DNA of 64,000 nucleotides from the NCBI RefSeq assembly GCF_001429725.1, contig NZ_LMHV01000023.1, positions 124,767 to 188,766 on the forward strand, in the 5' to 3' direction. This document shows positions 9,003 to 17,858 of the stretch, piece by piece. The DNA is from Rhizobium sp. Root708. GTDB taxonomy: Bacteria > Pseudomonadota > Alphaproteobacteria > Rhizobiales > Rhizobiaceae. Made by a program: the position numbers and the translations under genes. The first letter of the stretch is position 1. The number at the start of each line of letters is the position of its first letter. The notes under the pieces are model-generated. The model did no database searches, was not told the DNA's origin, and was given only the letters and a program-made list of their open reading frames with translations.

Positions 9003-9872
9003 ATGCTTCGTATCCTTACACCCTACATGCTTGTCGCACCGCTGATCGCCTTCATCGCGGTGTTTACCTACGTTCCGATCTTCGAAAGCGTGAACCTCAG
9101 CTTTCGACATTGGGATTTCCTGTCCTCGGACATGCCATTCGTCGGGCTGGAGAATTACCGGCTGCTATTGACGTCCCGCGACTTCTGGAACGCGCTGACC
9201 GTCACGGCGATCTTTGCACTCATTTCCGTACCGCTGAGGCTCGGTCTGGCAGTTGTGATCGCCACCTATCTGGTTAGAGAAACGCTGCCATCCCGCCTGC
9301 TTCGAGGTGCACTGTTTCTCCCCTCGGTGACATCAGCGGTATCGATCGCCGTCGTGTTCTCATGGGTGTTCTCCACCGACTACGGGATGGTCAACTCGGT
9401 TCTAACATGGTTGGGCTTCGGAAAAGTCGCCTGGCTACAGGTCCCACAGCTGGCCCTCTGCGTCCTGATCTTCGTCAATACCTGGAAGCAGCTCGGCTAC
9501 GATATCGTGATCTATATCGCCGGACTGCAGGCCGTGCCGCAGGAACTCTACGACGCTGCTGCCGTCGATGGCGGCAAGCGCTTCCATGTCTTCCGGCGCA
9601 TCACCATACCGCTCGTGATGCCAACGACCTACTTCCTGCTGGTCATCTCGGTGATCGAGGCCTTTCAGGTCTTCACCATCGTCAACATCATCACGCATGG
9701 CGGCCCGGCAGGCGCAACGGACATGCTCGTAAACCTGCTCTATCGCGTCGGCTTCGAGCTTTTCGATATCGGCAGAGGCTCGGCGCTCGCCGTTCTGCTG
9801 TTCATTTTCCTGATCGTGTTGGCGCTGATCAAATCCCGCATCATCGGTCGCAGGGTGCATTATGAAGCATAA
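9003..9872 (+). CDS. ugpA: ABC transporter permease, UgpA-like
   Basis: A 289-residue inner-membrane permease of the MalF/UgpA group. The first helix lies at residues 7-27 (YMLVAPLIAFIAVFTYVPIF), followed by the periplasmic phrase GLENYRLLLTSRDFW shared with UgpA. The EAA loop is ELYDAAAVDGGKRFHVFRRITIPLVMP at about residues 181-207. The C-terminus RIIGRRVHYEA closely matches the tail type of the first, partial permease in this window. It overlaps the next permease gene by 11 bases and acts with it as the membrane channel. No clear ribosome-binding site, which suits its position behind the hairpin. Confidence 0.85.
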   Translation: MLRILTPYMLVAPLIAFIAVFTYVPIFESVNLSFRHWDFLSSDMPFVGLENYRLLLTSRDFWNALTVTAIFALISVPLRLGLAVVIATYLVRETLPSRLLRGALFLPSVTSAVSIAVVFSWVFSTDYGMVNSVLTWLGFGKVAWLQVPQLALCVLIFVNTWKQLGYDIVIYIAGLQAVPQELYDAAAVDGGKRFHVFRRITIPLVMPTTYFLLVISVIEAFQVFTIVNIITHGGPAGATDMLVNLLYRVGFELFDIGRGSALAVLLFIFLIVLALIKSRIIGRRVHYEA

Positions 9873-10671
9873 CAATCCTTTCCTGACAGGTCTGGCGCTG
9901 GCTGCCGGTCTCCTGTTCCTGTTGCCGGTCCTCTATTCGATCTGGATGTCTTTCCAGACGGCGCATGCCTATTACGCCGGTGGCGTGGAGTTCACGGCAG
10001 GCAATTATCTGCGGGCGGTCGCCGAGTACAATTTCGCGCGGTACCTGCTGAACAGCATTATCGTATCGGGGATAGTCACCCTGCTCGGCATCACGATTGC
10101 AACCATGGCCGCCTTCGCCTTCGCGCGCTTCCAGTTTCGCGGCGGCAATCTCCTGTTCGGCGCAACGGTGGCAACACTGATGATCCCGAGCCACATCAGC
10201 CTGATCCCGAACTATCTGACGCTTGCCAAGGCCGGCCTTCTCGACAGCTACGCCGGCCTCATACTGCCATCCGTCTCGAACGGATTCGCCGCGTTCTTCC
10301 TGCGCCAGTACATCAAGGGTATTCCGAAAGCGCTGGACGAGGCCGCCTACATGGACGGGGCGACACCGTTGCAGGTGCTCTGGCGGGTCATCGTTCCAAT
10401 TGCGAAACCCGCGATCTTCTCGATGGGGCTCTATATCTTCATTACCGAATGGAACAACTACATCTGGCCGCTCGTCGCTGTCGGCAAGGAAGATCTCTAC
10501 ACCCTGCAGATCGGGCTCGCGCGCCTCTATCGCATCAACCCCGGCGAAGGGCTGATCGACTGGCCGCTGGTCATGGCCGCATCCACCCTTACCATTCTAC
10601 CGGTCCTTCTCGGATTTCTGCTTGTCGAACGTCACCTCGTGCGCGGCATCACCATGGGCGCGGTCAAGTAA
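9862..10671 (+). CDS. ugpE: ABC transporter permease, UgpE-like
   Basis: 269 residues, MalG/UgpE type, with about six hydrophobic helices. The motif KALDEAAYMDGATPLQVLWR (about residues 154-173) is the EAA loop for contact with the ATPase, and the tail RHLVRGITMGAVK is the standard C-terminus. The start codon lies within the last codons of the preceding gene (11-base overlap), indicating coupled translation. With the preceding gene it makes the heterodimeric channel. Confidence 0.87.
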   Translation: MKHNNPFLTGLALAAGLLFLLPVLYSIWMSFQTAHAYYAGGVEFTAGNYLRAVAEYNFARYLLNSIIVSGIVTLLGITIATMAAFAFARFQFRGGNLLFGATVATLMIPSHISLIPNYLTLAKAGLLDSYAGLILPSVSNGFAAFFLRQYIKGIPKALDEAAYMDGATPLQVLWRVIVPIAKPAIFSMGLYIFITEWNNYIWPLVAVGKEDLYTLQIGLARLYRINPGEGLIDWPLVMAASTLTILPVLLGFLLVERHLVRGITMGAVK

Positions 10672-10695
10672 TCAATGAACAAGGACAAGCATACG

Positions 10696-11442
10696 ATGAC
10701 ACGCATCGCATCTCACCGCGGCGGAACGCTCGAGTTCGGCGACAGCACCCCTCAAGGCTTCCGGGCAACGGCACTGATGCCGCTGGAGGAGCTGGAGTTC
10801 GATCTGCATCCCACATCCGATGGCGCGATCATGGTCCATCACGACGCGACGCTCGATCGCACCACGGACCGCAGCGGCGAAATCTGCAAGCTGACCGAGG
10901 CCGAAGTCCGCGCCGCCACCATCAACTACGGCGCCGGTGGGCATCCGATTTCGCTGGACGAATTGTGCGCGATCTATGCCGGCAGCAAGGTCGATTTTCG
11001 CTGTGAAATCAAACCCGACGCCGAGGGGCGGCCCTATGCGGACTTCGTGCCTCGCGTCGTGGAGCACCTAGCGAACAACGGGATGTTGGAGCGAACAGTC
11101 TTCTCCTCCTTCCAAGTCGCGACCTTGGACGCGCTTGCCTCGGCAACGGATCGCCCACGGCTATGGCTTGTGAGCCCGCCGGTTCTGCGCCAAGTCGGGG
11201 ATAAGGCAGTCGTCCGCCTCGCCCAGAGCCACGCGATACCCGAGATCGGGGTCCACGTTGACACCGCCGATGTCGAACTGGCGCGGATGGTCAATGATGT
11301 CGGCATCGATTTCGGTTGCTGGGGCGCCCACAACGCCGCCCAGATCAAAAGTGCGCTGTCGTTGAACGCTAAGGTCTTCACCACCGATCGTCCGAGCCTC
11401 GCTATCGCAATCCGCGATCTTCGTCAGGAGACCGCACAATGA
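10696..11442 (+). CDS. ugpQ: Glycerophosphodiester phosphodiesterase
   Basis: 248 residues, TIM-barrel GDPD family, hydrolysing glycerophosphodiesters to an alcohol and sn-glycerol 3-phosphate. The family motifs are visible: SHRGG at residues 6-10, the metal ligand pair ELEFDL at about 33-38, and the general acid phrase MVHHDATLDRTT at about 50-61. Residue DSTPQGF replaces the common ENT motif, a conservative change. The ATG at 10696 is preceded by AAGGAC; an ATG 21 bases earlier lacks a site. No signal peptide, so the enzyme is cytoplasmic and acts on imported diesters, as UgpQ does. It overlaps the ATPase gene by ATGA. Confidence 0.85.
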   Translation: MTRIASHRGGTLEFGDSTPQGFRATALMPLEELEFDLHPTSDGAIMVHHDATLDRTTDRSGEICKLTEAEVRAATINYGAGGHPISLDELCAIYAGSKVDFRCEIKPDAEGRPYADFVPRVVEHLANNGMLERTVFSSFQVATLDALASATDRPRLWLVSPPVLRQVGDKAVVRLAQSHAIPEIGVHVDTADVELARMVNDVGIDFGCWGAHNAAQIKSALSLNAKVFTTDRPSLAIAIRDLRQETAQ

Positions 11443-12506
11443 GCGGCATCAGACTGCGGGACGTCAGGAAGTCCTATCCCGGCGGAGCGGAAATTCTGCA
11501 CGGCGTGTCGATGGATATCAGGCACGGCGAATTCATCGTCATTGTCGGCCCGTCGGGATGCGGAAAATCAACGCTCCTGCGTTTGATCGCCGGGCTTGAA
11601 CGCTGCGAGCAGGGCGACATCGAAATCGCCGGTCGGCGGGCAAACGACCTTGCTCCCCAGGACCGAGATATCGCGATGATCTTCCAGAACTACGCGCTTT
11701 ATCCTCATATGACGGTCCGCGAGAACATTGCCTTCGGCCTCGAGCTGCGTGGCATGCCGAAAAGAGAACGTAACGCCCGCGCCGAAACTGTCGCCCAAAC
11801 CCTTCAGCTCTTGCCCTACCTCGATCGAAAACCGGGCGCACTGTCGGGCGGCCAGCGCCAGCGCGTTGCGATGGGACGCGCTATGGCGCGCAACAGCTCG
11901 ATTTTCCTGATGGATGAGCCGCTGTCAAATCTCGACAACTCGCTGCGCGTCGCGATGCGCACCGAGATCAAGGAACTGCATCGCCAGCTTGGGGCGACCA
12001 TCGTCTATGTGACACACGACCAGACCGAAGCTTTGTCCCTCGCCGACAGGATCGCCGTCATGAAAGACGGAAACCTCCTGCAATTTGATACGCCCTACAC
12101 GATCTACGATCGCCCCCACAATCGCTTCGTCGCAAGCTTTCTGGGCGTTCCCGCCATGAACTTCCTTCCCGTCGAAAAGTTGCCCGGCTGGCAGGGAAGA
12201 CGGGACCTGACAGCGGGCCTGCGTCCGGAGAGCATGACGGTCCACGTCGGAGAACCGGCCGGACCGGCCATACCGGTCAAACTCGCATTGTCAGAAATGA
12301 CCGGTTCGGACATCATCCTCCACTGCGACAGCCCGGCCGGACGTTTGACGCTCACCAGTCAACGCAGCAATGTTCCGCGCAACACCGATGCATTCTGGGT
12401 GACATGCGATCTTGAGCGTGCGGTCTTTTTCGACAGCGAGAGTGGAAACAGGGTCGATCTGGGTGCTCAGGACGTTGGCGCATCCATGCGCGTCGCCGGA
12501 CGCTGA
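11439..12506 (+). CDS. ugpC: ABC transporter ATP-binding protein, UgpC/MalK-like
   Basis: 355 residues. Walker A GPSGCGKST (residues 37-45), Q-loop in DRDIAMIFQNYALYPHMTV, signature LSGGQRQRVAMGRA, Walker B SSIFLMDEPLSNLD and H-loop YVTHDQTEA are all intact. The C-terminal regulatory OB-fold domain (from about residue 240) contains the phrase TAGLRPESMTV, typical of MalK/UgpC. It energises the two permeases encoded immediately upstream and overlaps the diesterase gene by four bases. Confidence 0.9.
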   Translation: MSGIRLRDVRKSYPGGAEILHGVSMDIRHGEFIVIVGPSGCGKSTLLRLIAGLERCEQGDIEIAGRRANDLAPQDRDIAMIFQNYALYPHMTVRENIAFGLELRGMPKRERNARAETVAQTLQLLPYLDRKPGALSGGQRQRVAMGRAMARNSSIFLMDEPLSNLDNSLRVAMRTEIKELHRQLGATIVYVTHDQTEALSLADRIAVMKDGNLLQFDTPYTIYDRPHNRFVASFLGVPAMNFLPVEKLPGWQGRRDLTAGLRPESMTVHVGEPAGPAIPVKLALSEMTGSDIILHCDSPAGRLTLTSQRSNVPRNTDAFWVTCDLERAVFFDSESGNRVDLGAQDVGASMRVAGR

Positions 12507-12530
12507 TACCGGGAGCAGGCAAGGGAAGAC

Positions 12531-13418
12531 ATGACCACGCAGGACCACATGCCCAAACTCCTCGGCGATCTCATTGCTCGCAACTCGACCAAGCTGACGG
12601 AGGCTGATACCCGGCTCCTCGATGTCCTGATACGAGATCCGATCCGGGCGGCTATGGAGAACGGCAAGGATGTCTCTTCCCGTGCCGGCGTCCACCCCGC
12701 CTCGGCGGTCCGCCTCGCTCGTCGGCTTGGTTTCAAGGGCTATCCGGAGTTCAGGGGATTTCTCCAGGCGAACCTTATGGAGGGCGGCGGGGATTTTGAG
12801 AACCCGGCGGCGCGCATGGCCGCGCGCCTTGTTCGCGCCGAGGAAGGGTCGTTGCTTGCTTCCGTGCTCGACAGTGAAATCGCAGCCCTGCAGCAGGTAC
12901 GTAACGCCGTGTCCGACGCCGAGATTCGCGTATTTTCCGAAGCATTGCGGGATTGCCGGCGGGTATTGATCTTCGGGCGCGGGCATTCGGCCGCGCTGTC
13001 CTCGCTCATATCCCTGCGGCTCAATCGCTCCGGCTACGAGGCGATCGATCTCGGCAACCAGATGCACCAACTGCCCGAACTGCTGGCCACCTTGAGGCAG
13101 GACGACGTCGTTTGGCTGCTGGCCTTCAGACGGGTATCCCCGCTCATTCAAGAAATCCGCAAGGTCGCGGCGGAGAAGGATGCGAAGGTCCTAGCGCTCA
13201 CCGATCTTCGCAGCGCCCGGATCGACCCTGCCCCGCACCATCGGATCTCCGTATCGCGCGGCGGGGCTGGCGAGTCGCAATCGCTCGTCGTTCCGATGAC
13301 GATCGCCAATACGATCATCCTGGACCTCGCGGCAATCGACGATGGCCGCTCCCTGCGATCGCTCGGTGCCTTCAAGGCCTTCAGAGGGGACGGCGGATTG
13401 TCTCAGGTCCTCCTCTAG
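12531..13418 (+). CDS. RpiR/MurR-family regulator (HTH + SIS)
   Basis: 295 residues with an N-terminal RpiR helix-turn-helix domain (residues about 8-80: TKLTEADTRLLDVLI, VHPASAVRLARRLGFKGYPEFR) and a C-terminal SIS phosphosugar-binding domain (about 125-265: RRVLIFGRGHSAALSSLISLRL). RpiR proteins control sugar or amino-sugar genes in response to phosphosugars. Located last in the ugp-like operon, 24 bp after the ATPase gene with an AAGGGAAG site, it probably autoregulates the operon, perhaps responding to a glycerol phosphate or sugar phosphate product. Ligand unknown. Confidence 0.9.
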   Translation: MTTQDHMPKLLGDLIARNSTKLTEADTRLLDVLIRDPIRAAMENGKDVSSRAGVHPASAVRLARRLGFKGYPEFRGFLQANLMEGGGDFENPAARMAARLVRAEEGSLLASVLDSEIAALQQVRNAVSDAEIRVFSEALRDCRRVLIFGRGHSAALSSLISLRLNRSGYEAIDLGNQMHQLPELLATLRQDDVVWLLAFRRVSPLIQEIRKVAAEKDAKVLALTDLRSARIDPAPHHRISVSRGGAGESQSLVVPMTIANTIILDLAAIDDGRSLRSLGAFKAFRGDGGLSQVLL

Positions 13419-13440
13419 GCCCGGAACCTGTCGGTGACGG

Positions 13441-13866
13441 CTAGACGCTGCTCAGCAATATGCTCGTCTCGCTGTTGAGGACCCCTTCCACGGTGCGAAC
13501 TTCCCTGAGCACGCGATCGAAATCATGCAGGCTGTTTGCCCGGATTTCCGCGACGAGATCCCATGAGCCGTTGGTGGTATGCAGTGCATAGAGTTCCGGC
13601 AGGCCGCGCAGGAATTTGATGACCTTGGTGGTCGAGCGGCCCTGCACCTCGATCATCATGATCGCCCGTATCGAACCGTCCTCGTAATCCTGACGAACCC
13701 GGATCGTAAATCCGAGCGCGGCACCCGACTGCAGGAGCCGGTCGAGCCTTGCCTGGATCGTGCCGCGAGAGACACCCAGAATGGTCGCGAGCTTCGAAAG
13801 CGGCGCCCGTCCGTCTTCGCGCAGAATGGAAATCAGCTGGTGATCGAGATCGTCGAAAATGTGCAT
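13441..13866 (-). CDS. Lrp/AsnC-family transcriptional regulator
   Basis: 141 residues. The N-terminal domain (about 5-60) carries the AsnC-type helix-turn-helix with APLSKLATILGVSRGTIQARLDRL, followed by the RAM ligand-binding domain (about 70-140, GSWDLVAEIRANSLHDFDRVL). It is divergent from the ornithine cyclodeaminase operon and is the obvious local regulator, probably sensing an amino acid such as arginine or ornithine. Starts at 13893 or 13914 (TTG) are also open; 13866 (MHIFDDLDHQLI) fits the family boundary best. Convergent with the RpiR gene, 22 bp apart. Confidence 0.88.
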   Translation of the reverse strand: MHIFDDLDHQLISILREDGRAPLSKLATILGVSRGTIQARLDRLLQSGAALGFTIRVRQDYEDGSIRAIMMIEVQGRSTTKVIKFLRGLPELYALHTTNGSWDLVAEIRANSLHDFDRVLREVRTVEGVLNSETSILLSSV

Positions 13867-13994
13867 GGCAATTTGTACAGCTTCACCTAGCATTTTGCCA
13901 GATTTTTTGTTCAACTTTCCGCGATTTTCGAATTTTAACTCGCGCTATGTGTACCTACGCTGCTCCCTAACAAATGTCCTGAGGAGCTGTAAGC
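13867..13994. promoter_or_regulatory. Divergent promoter region, Lrp regulator / ocd operon
   Basis: This AT-rich stretch between the two divergent genes is distinctly poorer in GC than its surroundings (runs such as ATTTTTTGTTCAAC and GATTTTCGAATTTTAA around 13900-13940), the composition Lrp-type proteins prefer. Both promoters must lie here. No -35/-10 pair is convincing enough to name. Confidence 0.5.
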
Positions 13995-15038
13995 GTGGTT
14001 CAATACGTAGGCGTCAGCAATGTCGTTGAGTTGGTCCGATCCGTCGGCATCGAGGCATTCCTGCTTGGTCTCGCAGACTATATCGAAGCGGATTTTCGGC
14101 GCTGGGAACAGTTCGAGAAAACTCCTCGCCTTGCCAGTCATTCCCAGATGGGTGTGATCGAGCTGATGCCGACCTCCGATGGTCAGCATTACGGCTTCAA
14201 GTATGTCAACGGCCATCCCAAAAACCCGAGCGCCGGCCTCCAGACCGTGACCGCTTTCGGTGTGCTATCCGATGTGAGCACGGGCTATCCCTGCCTGGTA
14301 TCGGAAATGACGCTGATGACGGGCCTTCGCACCGCAGCGACCTCGGCACTGGCCGCGAAATATCTCGCCCGCAAGAACTCCCGCACGATGGCGATCATCG
14401 GCCTCGGCGCCCAGTCGGAGTTTCAGGCGCTGGCGTTTCGCGCTCTTCTGGGCATCAAGAGCCTGCGCGTCTACGATATCGACGCCGATGCCGTGTCGAA
14501 GTTCCTGAGCAACATTGGCGATAAGGACTTCGACGTCCTCGTTGCTACAACAGCCGAAGAGGCTGTCGCCGGTGCTGACATCATCACCACTGTCACGGCC
14601 GACAAGCGCAATGCGACCATCCTCTCGGACAACATGGTCGGCGGCGGCGTGCACATCAACGCTGTCGGCGGCGACTGCCCCGGTAAGACCGAGCTGCAGG
14701 GCGATATCCTGCGGCGTGCCGATGTCTTCGTGGAATTCCCGGAACAGACCCGCATCGAGGGCGAAATCCAGCAGATGGCACCGGACTTCCCGGTTACGGA
14801 GCTTTGGCAGGTCATGACCGGCGCAGCGAGCGGTCGTCGCTCCGACGAGCAGATCACGATCTTCGATTCCGTGGGATTTGCGACCGAGGACTTCTCCGCG
14901 CTGCGCTACCTCCGCGATATCGTGCAGGGAACGGCCTTCTACACGGATCTCGATCTCACTACCCAGCCTGAGGATCCACGGAACCTCTACGGCTTGTTTC
15001 GCCAGCCCGAGACCGTCCTGCAGCGGAGCGTTGCCTGA
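13995..15038 (+). CDS. ocd: Ornithine cyclodeaminase
   Basis: 347 residues of the mu-crystallin/OCD family, NAD-dependent conversion of L-ornithine to L-proline and ammonia. Seen are the substrate-contact phrase GFKYVNGHPKNP (about 67-78, containing the catalytic Lys region), the region LMTGLRTAATSALAAKYLARK, the Rossmann glycine motif GLGAQSEF (136-143), and NAVGGDCPGKTEL. The start is GTG, preceded by GAGGAG. It is the first gene of the run that continues with a citrulline hydrolase and DDAH, so it is placed to take the ornithine they make to proline. Confidence 0.95.
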   Translation: MVQYVGVSNVVELVRSVGIEAFLLGLADYIEADFRRWEQFEKTPRLASHSQMGVIELMPTSDGQHYGFKYVNGHPKNPSAGLQTVTAFGVLSDVSTGYPCLVSEMTLMTGLRTAATSALAAKYLARKNSRTMAIIGLGAQSEFQALAFRALLGIKSLRVYDIDADAVSKFLSNIGDKDFDVLVATTAEEAVAGADIITTVTADKRNATILSDNMVGGGVHINAVGGDCPGKTELQGDILRRADVFVEFPEQTRIEGEIQQMAPDFPVTELWQVMTGAASGRRSDEQITIFDSVGFATEDFSALRYLRDIVQGTAFYTDLDLTTQPEDPRNLYGLFRQPETVLQRSVA

Positions 15039-15041
15039 GCC

Positions 15042-16004
15042 ATGAAGAGACTTTCCGTACAGGCTCCGAAATCCGTCGTGATGATCCGGCCCCATCATTT
15101 CACGCCGAATCCGATGACCGCCAACGACAACTCGTTTCAGTCCAGCGACGAAAAGCGGGCGGCAGCAGCGATCGCATCCGCCGCGTTCGGTGAAGTGACA
15201 CGGATGGCCGAGGGCCTGGCTGCGGCCGGAGTGACTGTCCATGTGTTCGAGGATGAGACGGTTGCCACACCCGACTCCGTCTTTCCGAACAACTGGTTTT
15301 CCACGCACTCCGGCGGCCATGTGGCCATCTACCCGATGTACTCCGCCAGCCGTCAGTCCGAACGTCGCTCGGACGTGATCGAAATGCTGAAGACCGACTA
15401 TCGCGTCCAGGACGTGATCGACTATTCGGGTCTCGAGAAGGACCATGTCTATCTCGAGGGCACAGGCGCCATGGTACTCGACCATATCGGCCGGGTTGCC
15501 TATGCGGTCCGCTCCAACCGCACCAACGAGGTCGCTCTCGAGCGCTTCTGCACGCACTTCAATTTCGAGCCGATGGTGTTCGACGCCGTCGACCGCCACG
15601 GCAAGTCGATCTACCACACTAACGTGCTGATGTGCATCGGGACTGACTTCGCTCTCCTTGGATCCGGGATGATCAAGGATGAGAACCGCCGACGCGAAAT
15701 CGTCGCCCGCCTCGAAGAAACCGGCCGCAAGGTCACCGAGCTTTCGATCGAGCAGATCGAGAACTTCGCCGGGAACGCGATCGAACTCGACGGACGGGAT
15801 GGCCGACTGGTCGTGCTGTCGGCAAGAGCCCTCGCTGCTCTGGATTCGGCGCAGGTCGAGGCGATAGGGGAGACGACGAAGCTGCTGCCATTCGATGTTT
15901 CGACGATCGAACTGGCCGGCGGATCGGTCCGCTGCATGCTCGCTGGCATCCACCTGTCGCGTCGCGAACCGGCAGCCACACAATTGCTTTACGCAGCCGG
16001 TTGA
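15042..16004 (+). CDS. ctlX: Citrulline hydrolase, CtlX-like (guanidine-modifying family)
   Basis: 320 residues of the amidinotransferase/arginine-deiminase superfamily. The first part VVMIRPHHFTPNPMTANDN, then FPNNWFSTH (81-89) and HVYLEGTGAMVLD match the CtlX group, which hydrolyses citrulline to ornithine, CO2 and ammonia. The catalytic Cys298 sits in GGSVRCML, the His192 in YHTNV, both as expected. It is three bases behind ocd and ahead of DDAH. A role as an arginine deiminase-like enzyme is less likely given that DDAH supplies citrulline directly. The symbol is assigned by similarity and context. Confidence 0.82.
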   Translation: MKRLSVQAPKSVVMIRPHHFTPNPMTANDNSFQSSDEKRAAAAIASAAFGEVTRMAEGLAAAGVTVHVFEDETVATPDSVFPNNWFSTHSGGHVAIYPMYSASRQSERRSDVIEMLKTDYRVQDVIDYSGLEKDHVYLEGTGAMVLDHIGRVAYAVRSNRTNEVALERFCTHFNFEPMVFDAVDRHGKSIYHTNVLMCIGTDFALLGSGMIKDENRRREIVARLEETGRKVTELSIEQIENFAGNAIELDGRDGRLVVLSARALAALDSAQVEAIGETTKLLPFDVSTIELAGGSVRCMLAGIHLSRREPAATQLLYAAG

Positions 16005-16044
16005 GCCGGATAGAGAAGCCCTACGAAAATAAAGGTACTCGGAA

Positions 16045-16848
16045 ATGTCGCAAGCCAGATCAGTTTTTCAGTTCAACTCCATCATCGTGCGCGAGCCGTC
16101 GCGGACCGTTGTCAACGGCCTTCGCGCCGACGATCGCGGCAATCCCACCTATGAAGGCGTGAAGTCTGAACATGATGCCTACATCGCCGCCATGCGCGAC
16201 GCCGGCGTCGAGGTGACGATCCTTCCTGCGCTCGAAGCCTTTCCGGACTCGATCTTCGTAGAAGACCCCGCGCTCGTCTTTACGGAAGGCGCGATCCTGC
16301 TTCGTCCGGGTGCCGAAAGCCGCGTCGGCGAAACCGCCGAGATCACTCCGACCCTCCGCGACATGTTCGAGACCGTTCTTGATCTGCCGACCCCTGGCTT
16401 TGCGGACGGCGGCGACGTGCTGACCACACCGAAGAGCGTGATGATCGGCCTTTCTGCGCGTACCGACAAGGTCGGTGCCGAGGCTCTCTCCGCCTGCATC
16501 GAGAAGCTCGGTCGCAAGGCTGAGATCGTTGCAACGCCTGAAGGCGTTCTGCACTTCAAGACCGATTGCTCGCTGCTCGACGACGAGAGCGTGCTTTCGA
16601 CGGCACGCCTCGCCCGCTCCGGCGTCTTCAAGGACTTCAAGCAGATCATCATTCCGGAAGGCGAAGAGCCGGCCGCCAACGCACTGCGCGTCAATGACGT
16701 CGTCATGGTCGGCTCGGATTTCCCGCGCACGATCGAGATGCTCGACAAGCTCGGCTACAAGGTCGTGCCGATGAAGACAACGCAGATCGGAAAGATTGAT
16801 GCGGGCCTGTCCTGCATGTCGCTGCGCTGGTACCGCAACGGCCGATAA
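16045..16848 (+). CDS. ddaH: Dimethylarginine dimethylaminohydrolase (DDAH)
   Basis: 267 residues. Bacterial DDAH releases dimethylamine or methylamine from N-omega-methylarginines, leaving citrulline. Motifs seen: EAFPDSIFVEDPALVF (64-79), the substrate-contact loop ADGGDVL (120-126), the catalytic His170 in VLHFKTDCS, and Cys257 in GLSCMSLRW close to the end, the arrangement of the pseudomonad enzyme. The length also matches. A GGTACTCGG region stands before ATG. Between a citrulline hydrolase and an amino acid importer, its context fits assimilation of methylated arginine. Some DDAH-like proteins prefer other guanidines, so the substrate is not certain. Confidence 0.9.
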   Translation: MSQARSVFQFNSIIVREPSRTVVNGLRADDRGNPTYEGVKSEHDAYIAAMRDAGVEVTILPALEAFPDSIFVEDPALVFTEGAILLRPGAESRVGETAEITPTLRDMFETVLDLPTPGFADGGDVLTTPKSVMIGLSARTDKVGAEALSACIEKLGRKAEIVATPEGVLHFKTDCSLLDDESVLSTARLARSGVFKDFKQIIIPEGEEPAANALRVNDVVMVGSDFPRTIEMLDKLGYKVVPMKTTQIGKIDAGLSCMSLRWYRNGR

Positions 16849-16878
16849 CAACCTCAACAAAAAAACAGGGAGAACAGT

Positions 16879-17676
16879 ATGCACAGCTTCTCAACGAAGA
16901 TTGTCGCCGGTGTAGCGCTTCTTTTGTCCGCAGGTCTCGCACATGCCGAGGATACGATCCGCCTCGGCATGACGCCCGAGCCCTACATGCCATTCACGCA
17001 GGTCAACGCCGCCGGCGAATGGGAAGGCCTTGAAGCCGACCTGTCGCGCGCGGTCTGCGCAAAGCTGCAGTCCAAGTGCGACATCAAGCAGATGGCATGG
17101 GATGGTCTCATTCCGTCACTGAACGAGAAGAAGGTCGACTTCATCATCGGCGCCTTCTCGATCACCGATGACCGTCGCAAGGTTGTGGATTTCAGCACGC
17201 CCTACTACACCGAAGGCACGTCCTTCGTTGGCGCCAAATCCGACAGCACCAAGATCACCACGGTCGATGCTCCCGATGGTTCGGGCAAAATCGTCGACCC
17301 GGCAATCGTTTCCGGCAAGATCGTCGGCGTGCAGACCTCGAGCGTCCAGGCCGCCTATGTCGGCAAATACCTGGCCGGCGCCGAAGCCAAGAGCTATGAC
17401 ACCGCCGACAATTCCGTCGCCGATCTCGTGGCCGGTCGCGTCGACTATGTCCTCATCCCGGATCTCTACATCCAGACCTTCCTGAAGACGGACGCCGGCG
17501 CCGACTACGAAGTGAAGCTCGAGGTTCCGAAGAACACCACGCTTGGCGAAGGCGTTGCCTACGCGACCCGCAAGGGTGACGCCGATACCCTCGGCAAGGT
17601 CAACGCTGCTCTAGCCGATCTCGAGAAGGACGGCACGCTGCAGAAGATCGTCGATAAGTGGATCTTCGGCAAGTAA
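16879..17676 (+). CDS. Polar amino acid ABC binding protein (family 3)
   Basis: 265 residues with a Sec signal peptide (residues 1-23, ending AHA) and a family 3 domain. Seen are the ligand-site phrases YMPFTQVNAAGEWEGLEADL, the hinge-area DGLIPSLNEKKVDFIIGAFSITDDRRKVVDFSTPYY, and the final EKDGTLQKIVDKWIFGK. This is the lysine/arginine/ornithine-binding type. Position next to DDAH suggests a methylarginine or arginine-like ligand. GGGAG precedes the start. It is followed by a strong stem-loop and then the two permease genes. Confidence 0.92.
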   Translation: MHSFSTKIVAGVALLLSAGLAHAEDTIRLGMTPEPYMPFTQVNAAGEWEGLEADLSRAVCAKLQSKCDIKQMAWDGLIPSLNEKKVDFIIGAFSITDDRRKVVDFSTPYYTEGTSFVGAKSDSTKITTVDAPDGSGKIVDPAIVSGKIVGVQTSSVQAAYVGKYLAGAEAKSYDTADNSVADLVAGRVDYVLIPDLYIQTFLKTDAGADYEVKLEVPKNTTLGEGVAYATRKGDADTLGKVNAALADLEKDGTLQKIVDKWIFGK

Positions 17677-17681
17677 TCGCG

Positions 17682-17720
17682 TGACAGCTGGGCGCCGGCT
17701 ACGGCCGCGTCCAGCTGTCA
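17682..17720 (+). other. Intercistronic stem-loop after binding-protein gene
   Basis: Perfect 10-bp inverted repeat (TGACAGCTGG, 17682-17691; CCAGCTGTCA, 17711-17720) with a GC-rich 19-base loop, six bases after the binding-protein stop. No T-tract follows, so it is read as a transcript-stabilising or partially terminating structure that keeps binding protein in excess over permease. The remainder of 17721-17858 shows no gene. Confidence 0.75.
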
Positions 17721-17858
17721 ACTCAATTGCCCGACTGCTTCCCCCCAGATCGCCCAACGGACTCATCGCGGCCTCGCAGTTGATCTCCTCACTATCGGCA
17801 AAACCAAGGGCCGTCCGGCCGACCGCCAAAATCAAGCCGGATCGAGCAGGTACAACGC

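Noticed and set aside
14265..15983. Long reverse-strand open frame across ocd and ctlX
   Set aside because: Shadow of two well-recognised enzyme genes; no plausible family, no ribosome-binding site.
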